Positions 35,631-42,759 of a stretch of DNA of 64,000 nt are shown in pieces; position 1 is the first letter of the stretch, and the number at the start of each line of letters is the position of its first letter. Source of the stretch: Alicyclobacillus herbarius DSM 13609 (GTDB taxonomy: Bacteria > Bacillota > Bacilli > Alicyclobacillales > Alicyclobacillaceae); contig NZ_AUMH01000019.1 of the NCBI RefSeq assembly GCF_000430585.1, positions 1 to 64,000 on the forward strand, in the 5' to 3' direction. The notes under the pieces are model-generated. The model was not told the DNA's origin and made no database searches. It saw nothing but the letters and a program-made list of their open reading frames with translations. Made by a program: the position numbers and the translations under genes.

Positions 35631-36710
35631 TTAGGCTGCCGACAGAAGCGGCAAGCGAATCTCCACCGTGCAACCCTGCTGGGGCTGACTGTCAAAGTGA
35701 ATCGTCCCGCCGTGCTCCTGAATGATCTTAAACGAGACCGTCAGCCCCAAACCGGTGCCATTCTGCTTGGTCGTCAAGAACGGCTCGCCAAGCCGCTCCA
35801 ACGCCTCTGGCGGTATCCCGCAGCCTTCGTCTTGGATGCGCACCACCGCCTGACCATGTCTCGCGAACAGCTGCACACGGATGGTTCCGCCGTCCGGCAT
35901 TGCCTCAATCGCGTTTTTCAGCAGGTTGATGAACACCTGCTGCAACTGGTGGGCGTCTGCCCGTACCCAACCCACCGGTTCCGGGCTGACCCATTCGATG
36001 CGCACCCCTTGCCTGCGCGCCGGGAGGCTCATCAAGGCAACCGCCGCATCGAGCACAGGCCGCACATCCATCGCCTGAAACGTCGTCTCCGGTGTCCGTG
36101 AGAGATACATAAACTGGTCCACAATCTTGTCAATTCGATCAAGTTCTGCAACGACCATCTGGAACACGTCCTGGTTGGCTGTGTTCGCGTCCATTTGCAG
36201 CCCTTGCAGCGCCATCTTAATCGCCGCCAATGGGTTGCGGATTTCGTGGGCGATGCTGGACGCCAACTGCCCCACTGCGTCGAGACGATCCAATCGCCGT
36301 AGCTGCTCCTCGGCGTGCTTGCGCTCGGTGATGTCCACTCGAAACGACACGTACTGATACGGTTTTCCGTTCTCATCAAGGACCGGTACAATCGTCGTAT
36401 CCACCCAATAGATGGAGCCATCCTTGGCCCGGTTCCGGATGTCCCCACGCCAGATTTTACCGCGTCCAATGGTGCGCCACATGTCCTTGAAGAACGCTTT
36501 GGAATGATAGCCAGAGTTGATGATGCGATGGGTCTGCCCGAGCAGCTCATCTCTTGTATACTTGGATATATCACAGAATTTTTGGTTCGCAAAAGTGATA
36601 CGGCCGCGTTTATCCGTAATCGCGACAATCAAGGTCGCGTCCAAAGCCCGATTGATGGTGAGCAGCGCATCCAGGGCACTTTGCAGGTTATTGAGGGCGT
36701 CTTGTAGCAT
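35631..36710 (-). CDS. PAS-domain sensor histidine kinase
   Basis: Cytoplasmic kinase of 359 residues without membrane segments. The N-terminal part has a PAS domain (about 25-140; ITFANQKFCDIS, WVDTTIVPVLDENGKPYQY), then the dimerisation domain with SSIAHEIRNPLAAIK (phosphoacceptor His near 160) and an ATPase domain with NLLKNAIEAMPDGG, DEGCGIP and GTGLGL. The long PAS fold without Cys ligands could hold a small cofactor. ATG 36710 follows GGGGGG by 8 bases; an ATG at 36764 lacks a site. It is divergent from a LuxR-type regulator, its likely partner. Confidence 0.9.
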   Translation of the reverse strand: MLQDALNNLQSALDALLTINRALDATLIVAITDKRGRITFANQKFCDISKYTRDELLGQTHRIINSGYHSKAFFKDMWRTIGRGKIWRGDIRNRAKDGSIYWVDTTIVPVLDENGKPYQYVSFRVDITERKHAEEQLRRLDRLDAVGQLASSIAHEIRNPLAAIKMALQGLQMDANTANQDVFQMVVAELDRIDKIVDQFMYLSRTPETTFQAMDVRPVLDAAVALMSLPARRQGVRIEWVSPEPVGWVRADAHQLQQVFINLLKNAIEAMPDGGTIRVQLFARHGQAVVRIQDEGCGIPPEALERLGEPFLTTKQNGTGLGLTVSFKIIQEHGGTIHFDSQPQQGCTVEIRLPLLSAA

Positions 36711-37017
36711 CCCTCTTACCCCCCGTGTCACTTTTCTTGGGTGTCGAATATTTGTGATTGACATATCCGTAAGAATCCGGAACGGTGGCGCCGGTACATG
36801 ATGAGCTCTCGTCGATTATACCCTATAGAAAGCGGAAAGTCTGTGAAGAACCGTTGTCATGACCCGTTTGAACTAGTTGGAGCGAACCCTCTAAAATCAC
36901 CGCTTTTCAGCTATTCATAGCAAGTCGCCTGCGGTACAGTAGCATTAACACTGAGCGCCTGCAAAACCTTTTGTGCGTATACATGACCTATGACAGACGG
37001 CCGCTGAAAGGGGATGA
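36711..37017. other. Divergent promoter region between kinase and regulator genes
   Basis: About 305 bases, AT richer than the genes. It must serve both directions. I see TATAGAA-like -10 candidates near 36825 but no consensus pair, and no clear operator palindrome. Confidence 0.35.
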
Positions 37018-37731
37018 ATGGTGATGGGCCATCCGGATACAAAGTCCTTACGGGTTTTGATTGTGGACGACCATACGTTGTTCCGTAAAGGGGTACAATC
37101 CATCATCAGCCACATGGAAGACGTCCAAAGCGTCCTTGAGGCTGAAAATGGAGAAGTCGCAATGAAAATGGTGGCCGAGCAGCAGCCGGACGTGGTATTA
37201 ATGGACATCAACATGCCGGTATGTGACGGACTGGAAGCTACACGCCGAATTAAGGCGGATTATCCCAGCGTCCGGATTTTGATGTTGACAGTCAGCGAGG
37301 CGGAATCGATGCTGTTTGAAGCCATCAAGTCCGGTGCGGACGGATACGTATTAAAGACGGCCAGCCCCGACTCGTTAATGGATGCCGTGTTGCGGGTCAG
37401 CCGCGGTGAGCCGGTCGTGCCGGCCAACTTGGCCATGCGCATCATTACCGAGATGTCCGCACCCGCCAAGCATTCGAGCCACTCCGCAGAGGAGCGAGCC
37501 GCCGGGGGTCCAAATGGGGTGGACCGACTGACGGATCGGGAAATGGAGGTGCTGCGCCACCTAAGCACCGGCGCCAGCAACCGGGAAATCGCCGCCGCGT
37601 TGTACATCAGCGAAAACACGGTACGTAACCACATCCGCAGCATCCTCGAAAAGCTGCACCTGGCCAATCGCGTTCAGGCCGCAGCCTATGCAGTGCGGGA
37701 AGGGTACGTTTTAAAATCCGACGAAACATAA
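37018..37731 (+). CDS. NarL/LuxR-family response regulator
   Basis: Regulator of 237 residues. The receiver has VDDHTLFRKG, the phosphoacceptor D63 in VVLMDINMPVCDG, the switch Thr in LMLTVSEAE and Lys in YVLKTASPD. A 25-residue Ser/Ala/Glu linker leads to the LuxR helix-turn-helix, LTDREMEVLRHLSTGASNRE and YISENTVRNHIRSIL. ATG 37018, GTG 37021 and ATG 37024 all follow AAAGGGG closely; the first is given. It lies head to head with the PAS kinase gene and is the likely target of its phosphate. A strong terminator follows. Confidence 0.92.
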   Translation: MVMGHPDTKSLRVLIVDDHTLFRKGVQSIISHMEDVQSVLEAENGEVAMKMVAEQQPDVVLMDINMPVCDGLEATRRIKADYPSVRILMLTVSEAESMLFEAIKSGADGYVLKTASPDSLMDAVLRVSRGEPVVPANLAMRIITEMSAPAKHSSHSAEERAAGGPNGVDRLTDREMEVLRHLSTGASNREIAAALYISENTVRNHIRSILEKLHLANRVQAAAYAVREGYVLKSDET

Positions 37732-37761
37732 GGGTGGAGGGAGTCCCTCCACCCTTTGCTT
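37732..37761 (+). terminator. Terminator after the response regulator
   Basis: GGGTGGAGGG and CCCTCCACCC form a perfect 10-bp stem with AGT in the loop, followed by TTTGCTT. It starts one base after the stop. It may also serve the convergent HesB-like gene. Confidence 0.85.
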
Positions 37762-37784
37762 GCGGCTTGTTAGACCACAGTGTA

Positions 37785-38081
37785 CTAGGACGCCTGCCCG
37801 ATGACGAACTCAATCTCGTCCTGCGCGGGATTGTAGGCAATCTGCACGTCACGCTCCGCCAGGAAGTCCGCATCACCTCGGCGGATAAAATAACGCGTGC
37901 CTTCCTGCTCCACCATCACGGCGACCGACTTTGGCTCCTCGACTCGGATGCCAAAGGCAAACCCCGGTTCGATGACCGATCCGCCCCCGTACCGTACAAA
38001 AATCCGGACCGCGTCTCCGTCCTGCAATTGCAGTTCGCTCCGAAACCACCTAGCCGCTTCCGGTGTGACCGTCAGTTTCAT
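37785..38081 (-). CDS. HesB/IscA-like fold protein without the cysteine ligands
   Basis: Small soluble protein of 98 residues. The opening MKLTVTPEAARWFRSELQLQ and the central VRIFVRYGGG..PGFAFGI fit the HesB-like YneR/YfhF group. The three Cys residues that bind iron-sulfur clusters in true IscA/SufA proteins are absent, so a scaffold role is unlikely. ATG 38081 follows GGGGGG by 7 bases. The upstream region carries two direct repeats of a 14-mer. Function is unknown. Confidence 0.8.
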   Translation of the reverse strand: MKLTVTPEAARWFRSELQLQDGDAVRIFVRYGGGSVIEPGFAFGIRVEEPKSVAVMVEQEGTRYFIRRGDADFLAERDVQIAYNPAQDEIEFVIGQAS

Positions 38082-38441
38082 CCTCCGTCCCCCCTGAATC
38101 GTGCTCTCTGAATTTGTCCCTGCGCCTCAAGTCCGAAACGTGTCGTGTATCACCTCTATCATATAACAGGACAAACTATCATACAACAGTTTTTTCGAGC
38201 GCTTGTAGCGCGTGGCATCGAGATCAAGGACAAGTATGACTACGGTCTGCTCTTGTGGCGAGTTCCGATCCGACCGGACGACAGGGGCCTATCGGACTAG
38301 TCGATTGTGCGTTTCGAAGATGGTCTGGCCGAAACTGAACAAAAACGTCCGTTTCCGCCATGATGGAGGTGTAACGGATGAAGGTTCCTGGCCGTAAATG
38401 AGACCGGTTGACCTGACGGGAGGAACCTAGGGGGGAGACTT
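38082..38441. other. Intergenic region between the HesB-like and stress protein genes
   Basis: About 360 bases. It includes the direct repeats at 38156-38189. A plus-strand frame without a supported start (about 38120-38301) reads ALVARGIEIKDKYDYGLLLW near its end and may be a gene fragment; family not recognised. The right end carries GGGGGGAG, the site of the stress protein gene. Confidence 0.4.
38156..38189. promoter_or_regulatory. Two direct repeats with a 20-bp period
   Basis: CTATCATATAACAG and CTATCATACAACAG, one base different, separated by 6 bases, so they lie on the same face of the helix two turns apart. Read on the minus strand each contains TATGAT, a -10-like hexamer. The pair sits about 75 bases before the HesB-like start and may be a tandem regulator site or duplicated promoter. 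Confidence 0.5.
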
Positions 38442-38855
38442 ATGAAAACATTTGTCTTGGCTGTGGATGGATCGAAAGCGTCCGAGAAGGCTGTCGCTTG
38501 GGCCGGCGATTTACTCAGTCGTTTTGCGGATGCCCGTTTGATTGGCGTTTATGCAATTGATCCGCTCGTCTTCGCTGGAGACGCGGCGATTCCCGCCACA
38601 GTCTTCGCGGCTCAAGAGGAAGAAGCCAAACGGATTTGGGAGGAGACCCTGCAAATGCTCGGCGACGTGGGTGAACGAGCGACATTCCGGTCGCCGACTG
38701 GCTATCCGGTAAAGGTCATCTGCGACATAGCGGAGGAGGTCAACGCCGACCTGATTATTATGGGGTCACATGGGAAGTCCGGCCTACGTTCTCTGGGTAG
38801 TGTGAGTCACGGCGTGCTGCATCGGGCCCATCGCCCCGTGCTGATTGCCCGTTAA
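38442..38855 (+). CDS. Universal stress protein (UspA family)
   Basis: Single-domain stress protein of 137 residues. The opening FVLAVDGSKASEKAVAWA and the nucleotide-binding signature IIMGSHGKSGLRSLGSVSHG with VLHRAHRPVLIAR (G-2x-G-9x-S type) indicate an ATP-binding Usp. ATG 38442 follows GGGGGGAG by 4-5 bases. It precedes the cupin-hemerythrin gene by 146 bases in the same direction. The remnant of another Usp gene lies at 40302-40449. Confidence 0.9.
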   Translation: MKTFVLAVDGSKASEKAVAWAGDLLSRFADARLIGVYAIDPLVFAGDAAIPATVFAAQEEEAKRIWEETLQMLGDVGERATFRSPTGYPVKVICDIAEEVNADLIIMGSHGKSGLRSLGSVSHGVLHRAHRPVLIAR

Positions 38856-39001
38856 CGGACGCGAGCAGGGGGAAAGCGTCGGGGCGTGACGGATCGCACA
38901 ACGAAGATGTGTCGCCTGTGCAAGACTGAGCATGCAAGGTGTACTTATCTTCGTGAAGGCCGTCTTTACGGTTAATCGTGGGCGGTCGAGGAGGTTCGCT
39001 T

Positions 39002-39838
39002 ATGCAGCGTGTGTCTTTAGCGTTTCAAGATAAGATGGTGCAAAGCCTGCTACAACATGGAGAAGCCAGGTTTGTGCAGCTGTCGCTCAACCCGGGGCAG
39101 GGTTTGACAAGGCATAAAACGCCGTTGGCATTGACCGTCGTGGTTGTCTCAGGAAAGATTGTCTTCACGGTCGACGATGAGCAGGTCCTTCTCGAGGGAC
39201 CGAGCCTTCTGCCGGTGGGAGCAGGTGTCGAGCACGCAGTCGAAGCCGTGGAAAAGAGTGTCGTACTATTGGTTCTTGCTCCGTCGGAAGGTGCCGAAGA
39301 CGGACCGTCTCCGCGGGGTTCCCGTCAGATTCAACATCAGAACGCCTATGAACACCCAGAACTGGTCAAAGGCATCACACCCGAACTGCGGCCCTTGGTC
39401 GAGGACCACGTGCAACTGTGCAAGGTGCTGCTGAACCTGGGCGAACACCCGGATTTAGATGCTATTCGCCACGCGCTGCAGGTGGTCAGTGCCGAGTTAT
39501 GTCATCATTTCACGGCCGAAGAGGACATCGTGTTTCCGCGGATGGCAGTCCACGTCGGCGGGGCAGATGTGGGTCCGGTAGCTCGGTTGATTGAAGAGCA
39601 TGCGCACATTCGACGCCTGCATGGCGAGGCGGAGGACCTGTTCAACGCATTCACCGAGAAACAGGACGAACACCTGCGTGCACTCCTCTGGGATAAGGTT
39701 GAGGACCTGACCGTCGCCCTGCTCAATCACTTAGGCAAGGAAGACAGCCACCTCTTCCCTATGGCCAGCCGACTCATGTCTGAGGACGAGAAAGCAGCCA
39801 TTGCCGAGGAATTGCAGTATATCCGCCAACGGCACTGA
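39002..39838 (+). CDS. Cupin and hemerythrin-like two-domain protein
   Basis: Cytoplasmic protein of 278 residues. Residues 1-95 form a small cupin (LNPGQGLTRHKTPLALTVVV, VGAGVEHAVEA); residues 125-275 are an HHE hemerythrin domain with di-iron ligands in LVEDH, HHFTAEEDIVFPRM, LIEEHAHIRRLH and LLNHLGKEDSHLFPMA. Such domains bind oxygen or NO or repair iron-sulfur centres, as in RIC/ScdA proteins. The cupin fusion may sense redox state. ATG 39002 follows GAGGAGG by 7 bases. A terminator follows. Exact role unknown. Confidence 0.85.
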   Translation: MQRVSLAFQDKMVQSLLQHGEARFVQLSLNPGQGLTRHKTPLALTVVVVSGKIVFTVDDEQVLLEGPSLLPVGAGVEHAVEAVEKSVVLLVLAPSEGAEDGPSPRGSRQIQHQNAYEHPELVKGITPELRPLVEDHVQLCKVLLNLGEHPDLDAIRHALQVVSAELCHHFTAEEDIVFPRMAVHVGGADVGPVARLIEEHAHIRRLHGEAEDLFNAFTEKQDEHLRALLWDKVEDLTVALLNHLGKEDSHLFPMASRLMSEDEKAAIAEELQYIRQRH

Positions 39839-40301
39839 AGATACGGGCTGCACTTCCTACTCACAATTTCATACGCTTCACGGGACTGAGCCTGATTCCT
39901 CGCCACCAGGTTCAGTCCTTTTGTGCCTGCCGCAACTTGCACCGGATGTGTACGTAGAGCAGATATGGACGTAAAGCCGCCACTTCGGAGGTACCCGGTC
40001 AGACGAGGATAGGGCCGATTTGGACCAGTCTTTCCTGAAGCTCGGTTTTGGTCCGGCTCGATTATTGGCTCATTCCATACCTACAGTAACTGGCTGCCCG
40101 CATCCGTCATCGCGGTGGAAGCCGGCCAGCACCACTGGCCCCGCGCCCCCGGAAAACTGCCTAAGGCCGTCGGACTGGCGACGCAGAAAACCTTAGACAA
40201 ATTCGAACAACTTGCGCTTACGTCGTGCTCGCGATTTCCTTTCACGCCAGTCTTACGTCCGCCCCGGCGGAGGACGGACGTATCAACGGGAGGCATGAGC
40301 C
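39839..40301. other. Gap with terminator and unassigned open reading
   Basis: After the terminator, a plus-strand frame from about 40017 reads through GSIIGSFHTYSNWLPASVIA and AVGLATQKTLDKFEQL without a stop into the next region. It has no supported start and I do not recognise it; it may be a decayed gene. A GGACCA/TGGTCC pair near 40024-40055 could form a hairpin. Confidence 0.3.
39882..39923 (+). terminator. Terminator after the cupin-hemerythrin gene
   Basis: GGACTGAGCCTG pairs with CAGGTTCAGTCC (one mismatch), followed by TTTTG, about 45 bases past the stop. Confidence 0.8.
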
Positions 40302-40449
40302 ATGCAGGTCTTGCTTGCCGTATCCGGAAAAGTCATCAGCCCGCACGCCCAGCGGGGCGATGGAAGACCGGCCTCAGGAATCCCCGGGAAATAACGTCGT
40401 CAAATCTGTACTTGAACACACCGATGCGGACGTACTCCTGGTACGGTAG
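40302..40449 (+). pseudogene. Remnant of a universal stress protein gene
   Basis: GGGAGG and ATG 40302 open MQVLLAVSGKV, like a Usp start, but the frame ends at a TAA after 30 codons. Shortly before that stop a second frame begins to read GNNVVKSVLEHTDADVLLVR and ends at TAG 40447, a typical Usp C-terminus. The middle (about 100 residues) is missing and the two ends are out of frame. Confidence 0.6.
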
Positions 40450-40557
40450 AACATCTCGACGGGGCCCGACTAACTGTTGGCGACACAGACCTTTACACTC
40501 GACAGATACAAATGAAGAAGAAAGACTCGTACTCGTAGACTTGACCCTGGCCTTCGG

Positions 40558-41160
40558 TCACCCGTCCGTCAAACGTCCTGCATTTCGCTGAGCCTGGCGA
40601 AAGATTTGCGCCAAGCTCAGTTTTTTGCGCTCAGGAGCTGGCGGGGGCGTGGATGAAGCCGCTCCCGCCGGATTCGCTGTGTGCTCTGTGTGATCTTCTG
40701 GCCCTACCCCCGAGGCGTCGGCTGACTCACCTGAAGCCCCCGTGTCTTGGGAATCCAGCACGCCACCCATACGGTCCGTTGCCGCGGCGTCTCTGGAAAA
40801 CGCGCGGATATGGGAGGTAGATCCCGACAGCGGTCCGGTTCCCGGCCATCCGTCCGCCGCTGCCCCCGTGTCGGGCCCGGGATGGACCGGCGCGCTGCCA
40901 TCGGTTCGCGTGGCGCGCGGCGGCCAATCGAAATCCTCATCGTCTTCCAAGGCACCCGCGACCGGAGTCTCGGTTTCTGGCGTTTCCGCTCCGTGCGACA
41001 ACACATACTCCGTCAAAATGTCGATGACACCTTGGCTGAAATTTCCTTCATCCTTCAGACGGTTGAGGTAGGCAATCACTTCCGGTGGCGTCTCTGCCGG
41101 AACGTAGAGGGTAATGTCCTTGCCGGGTCGGACATACACCGTGGAGCGGCGTTTCCTCAA
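40558..41160 (-). CDS. Partner of the ParM-like protein (putative ParR-type adaptor)
   Basis: A 200-residue protein encoded directly after the ParM-like gene; its TTG start overlaps that gene's TGA by 4 bases (TTGA), so translation is coupled. Residues 1-57 (STVYVRPGKDITLYVPAETP, then PEVIAYLNRL) look like a compact DNA-binding or ribbon-helix-helix-type domain. The rest is an acidic, Pro/Gly/Ser-rich disordered stretch that ends in a conserved-looking basic helix (KKLSLAQIFRQAQRN). Position and layout fit ParR: an N-terminal DNA binder and a C-terminal peptide that touches the filament. No direct family match is claimed. Confidence 0.6.
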   Translation of the reverse strand: MRKRRSTVYVRPGKDITLYVPAETPPEVIAYLNRLKDEGNFSQGVIDILTEYVLSHGAETPETETPVAGALEDDEDFDWPPRATRTDGSAPVHPGPDTGAAADGWPGTGPLSGSTSHIRAFSRDAAATDRMGGVLDSQDTGASGESADASGVGPEDHTEHTANPAGAASSTPPPAPERKKLSLAQIFRQAQRNAGRLTDG

Positions 41161-42365
41161 TGCGCATCCTTCCCGTCCTCTTTTTGTGCTGCCGGCGCAC
41201 TCGAAGTCTGTTCAACGGCGGCCGCCGCCTGCGGCATCGTCTCCAGGGCGTGTGACAACAGCAGGAAGGTTCCACGGGCGTTGCGGAATTGGCTGTATTC
41301 GGCCGCGTCGAAGCGCAGTGGCAGACCCAACTCCGCGTTGAGTTTTTCAATCCACGGCTGCAACACAATCGATCCACCACCGATAAACCAGAACTCATTG
41401 GCGTAGCGGACATGCTTCCAGGCGTTGCGGGCTGACTTGAGCACCTTCTCGGCCAGGATGCGCATGTGGCGGTTGACCAGGCCGGTCATGTCAAAGACGA
41501 CCTTGCCTTCGGCGTAGATCTCATATTCTTTGTTGACCAGCATTTCCGTGAGCTCGGCGGTGCTGGCGATGAGCTCTTCTCCCTGGGCGTTGACCTCGTT
41601 GCGGATGTTCTCCAGGGCATCATTGAGGTGAATCTTCGTCCCGGTCGAATGGCGCTGATCCAATTCCAGACCGGGCCGGAAGAAGGCAATATCCATATCG
41701 ACACCGCCCACGTCGGCAATTCCGAAGCCTTTGTGCGACAAGGGCGACTTCGAGGTGGCCTCGATGTCATAGACACCGGAGACATCGTCGATGCCAATGT
41801 CAACGGGCAGCGAAAATTCGAGTTCTACGGTCACGCCCTTGTAGACGGGCGTGGTGACAAAGGTTACGGAATGAACGCCACCTGTAATTTTGGCGGCGAA
41901 TTCCGCACGAAACTTTGCAATCTCGCTGATGGGCAGTCCCGTGCCGAGGTACACATGCGCCTTGATGCGCTTTAAACCGGCCCGGATTTCCGCCTCGTGC
42001 TTGCGCGCGACCGCGTAAGCGGCGCCCGTCAGCAGAGTGACCATGGTCTCTGGTCGCTGCGCCTTCTTTTGGGCCGCCTTATCGCCGACAATCTCATGCA
42101 CGACACCTTCGTCGCCGATCGCTAGGTTTCCGACATATACGTGGCGGTACTGTTCGCTGGTAATAGCCGGAGAGGTAATCTGCACGTCGAGAAAGTCGAG
42201 CGGGTTGCCTTGCTCTGTTAAGAGGAAGCGCTCCCCTATCGGCTGCGAGACAACGTTGGGGAAAATAAACGTGTTCTCGATTTGGTCGTAGATTCCTTTG
42301 ATGTGGCTGCTGCCATTGTCCATGGATAACGTAATCGTCGTGTTTGCGGCTTCGTTTTTCGCCAA
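41157..42365 (-). CDS. ParM/StbA-like bacterial actin
   Basis: Actin-fold ATPase of 402 residues that polymerises in plasmid segregation systems. Visible actin motifs are phosphate 1 (ITLSMDNGSSHIKG, near 10-24), a central VYLGTGLPI, phosphate 2 (GFGIADVGGVDMDIAF) and the adenosine loop (EFWFIGGGSIVLQPW). The C-terminal 30 residues are Ala/Gln rich and variable. TTG 42365 has AGGGGAG 5 bases upstream; a longer ATG frame extends into AT-rich noncoding DNA. It is followed by the coupled small partner and preceded by a palindromic AT-rich region, the usual parC-parM-parR order. Neighbouring genes look chromosomal, so the module may come from a plasmid. Confidence 0.82.
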   Translation of the reverse strand: MAKNEAANTTITLSMDNGSSHIKGIYDQIENTFIFPNVVSQPIGERFLLTEQGNPLDFLDVQITSPAITSEQYRHVYVGNLAIGDEGVVHEIVGDKAAQKKAQRPETMVTLLTGAAYAVARKHEAEIRAGLKRIKAHVYLGTGLPISEIAKFRAEFAAKITGGVHSVTFVTTPVYKGVTVELEFSLPVDIGIDDVSGVYDIEATSKSPLSHKGFGIADVGGVDMDIAFFRPGLELDQRHSTGTKIHLNDALENIRNEVNAQGEELIASTAELTEMLVNKEYEIYAEGKVVFDMTGLVNRHMRILAEKVLKSARNAWKHVRYANEFWFIGGGSIVLQPWIEKLNAELGLPLRFDAAEYSQFRNARGTFLLLSHALETMPQAAAAVEQTSSAPAAQKEDGKDAH

Positions 42366-42437
42366 GTTCGCTCCCCTCTCCAACCCACAGTTCTTACTTT
42401 CACAGTATATGAGATTCTGGGCGGCTCGCCAACGCAA

Positions 42438-42575
42438 AAATTGAAGCTTGAAAGCTTAGGATTTAAACCTTAAGTCTTAGAAGTTTACCCAAGTAACGTT
42501 TGAACTTTAGAGTTCAAACGTCAAACTTCAAATCCTACAGTTTACCATCCAACATTTAAACTTTAACTCTTAACC
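42438..42575. repeat. AT-rich array with palindrome (parC/centromere or operator candidate)
   Basis: Upstream of the ParM-like start, this stretch is far richer in A and T than its surroundings. It contains a perfect palindrome at 42497-42520 (CGTTTGAACT, TTAG, AGTTCAAACG) and several related words (GTTTAAA, GTTTGAA, GTTTGAC, GTTCAAA, GGTAAAC on the minus strand) at irregular steps. In ParMRC systems the ParR-binding centromere lies exactly here and also acts as operator. Confidence 0.55.
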
Positions 42576-42640
42576 CTCATCCGAACGAACAGATTCCGAA
42601 TCAAACACCATATCTGGAATTTCTGTCTACAAAGATCCCC

Positions 42641-42683
42641 AGAAACAAATCGACCTGGAGGACCCACCGGGCGCCCCAGGTCG
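42641..42683 (-). terminator. Terminator-like hairpin after the glycosidase gene
   Basis: CGACCTGG (42651-42658) pairs with CCAGGTCG (42676-42683); on the minus strand ATTTGTTT follows. It lies about 75 bases past the stop at 42760. Confidence 0.5.
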
Positions 42684-42759
42684 GCTAACAGAACCGGAAA
42701 CCGACAAAACGGAGGAGAAGAGAAAAGACACGAAGAAGGCGTAGAGACAGACCCGTACC

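Larger units (their letters stand above)
42366..42759. other. AT-rich intergenic stretch between ParM-like and glycosidase genes
   Basis: About 390 bases. The left two thirds hold the AT-rich palindromic array described separately; the right third holds a terminator-like hairpin of the glycosidase gene. No open frame is convincing. Confidence 0.5.

Noticed and set aside
38212-38397. 61-codon plus-strand frame
   Set aside because: No ribosome binding site and no similarity; a different frame in the same stretch looks more protein-like but also lacks a start.
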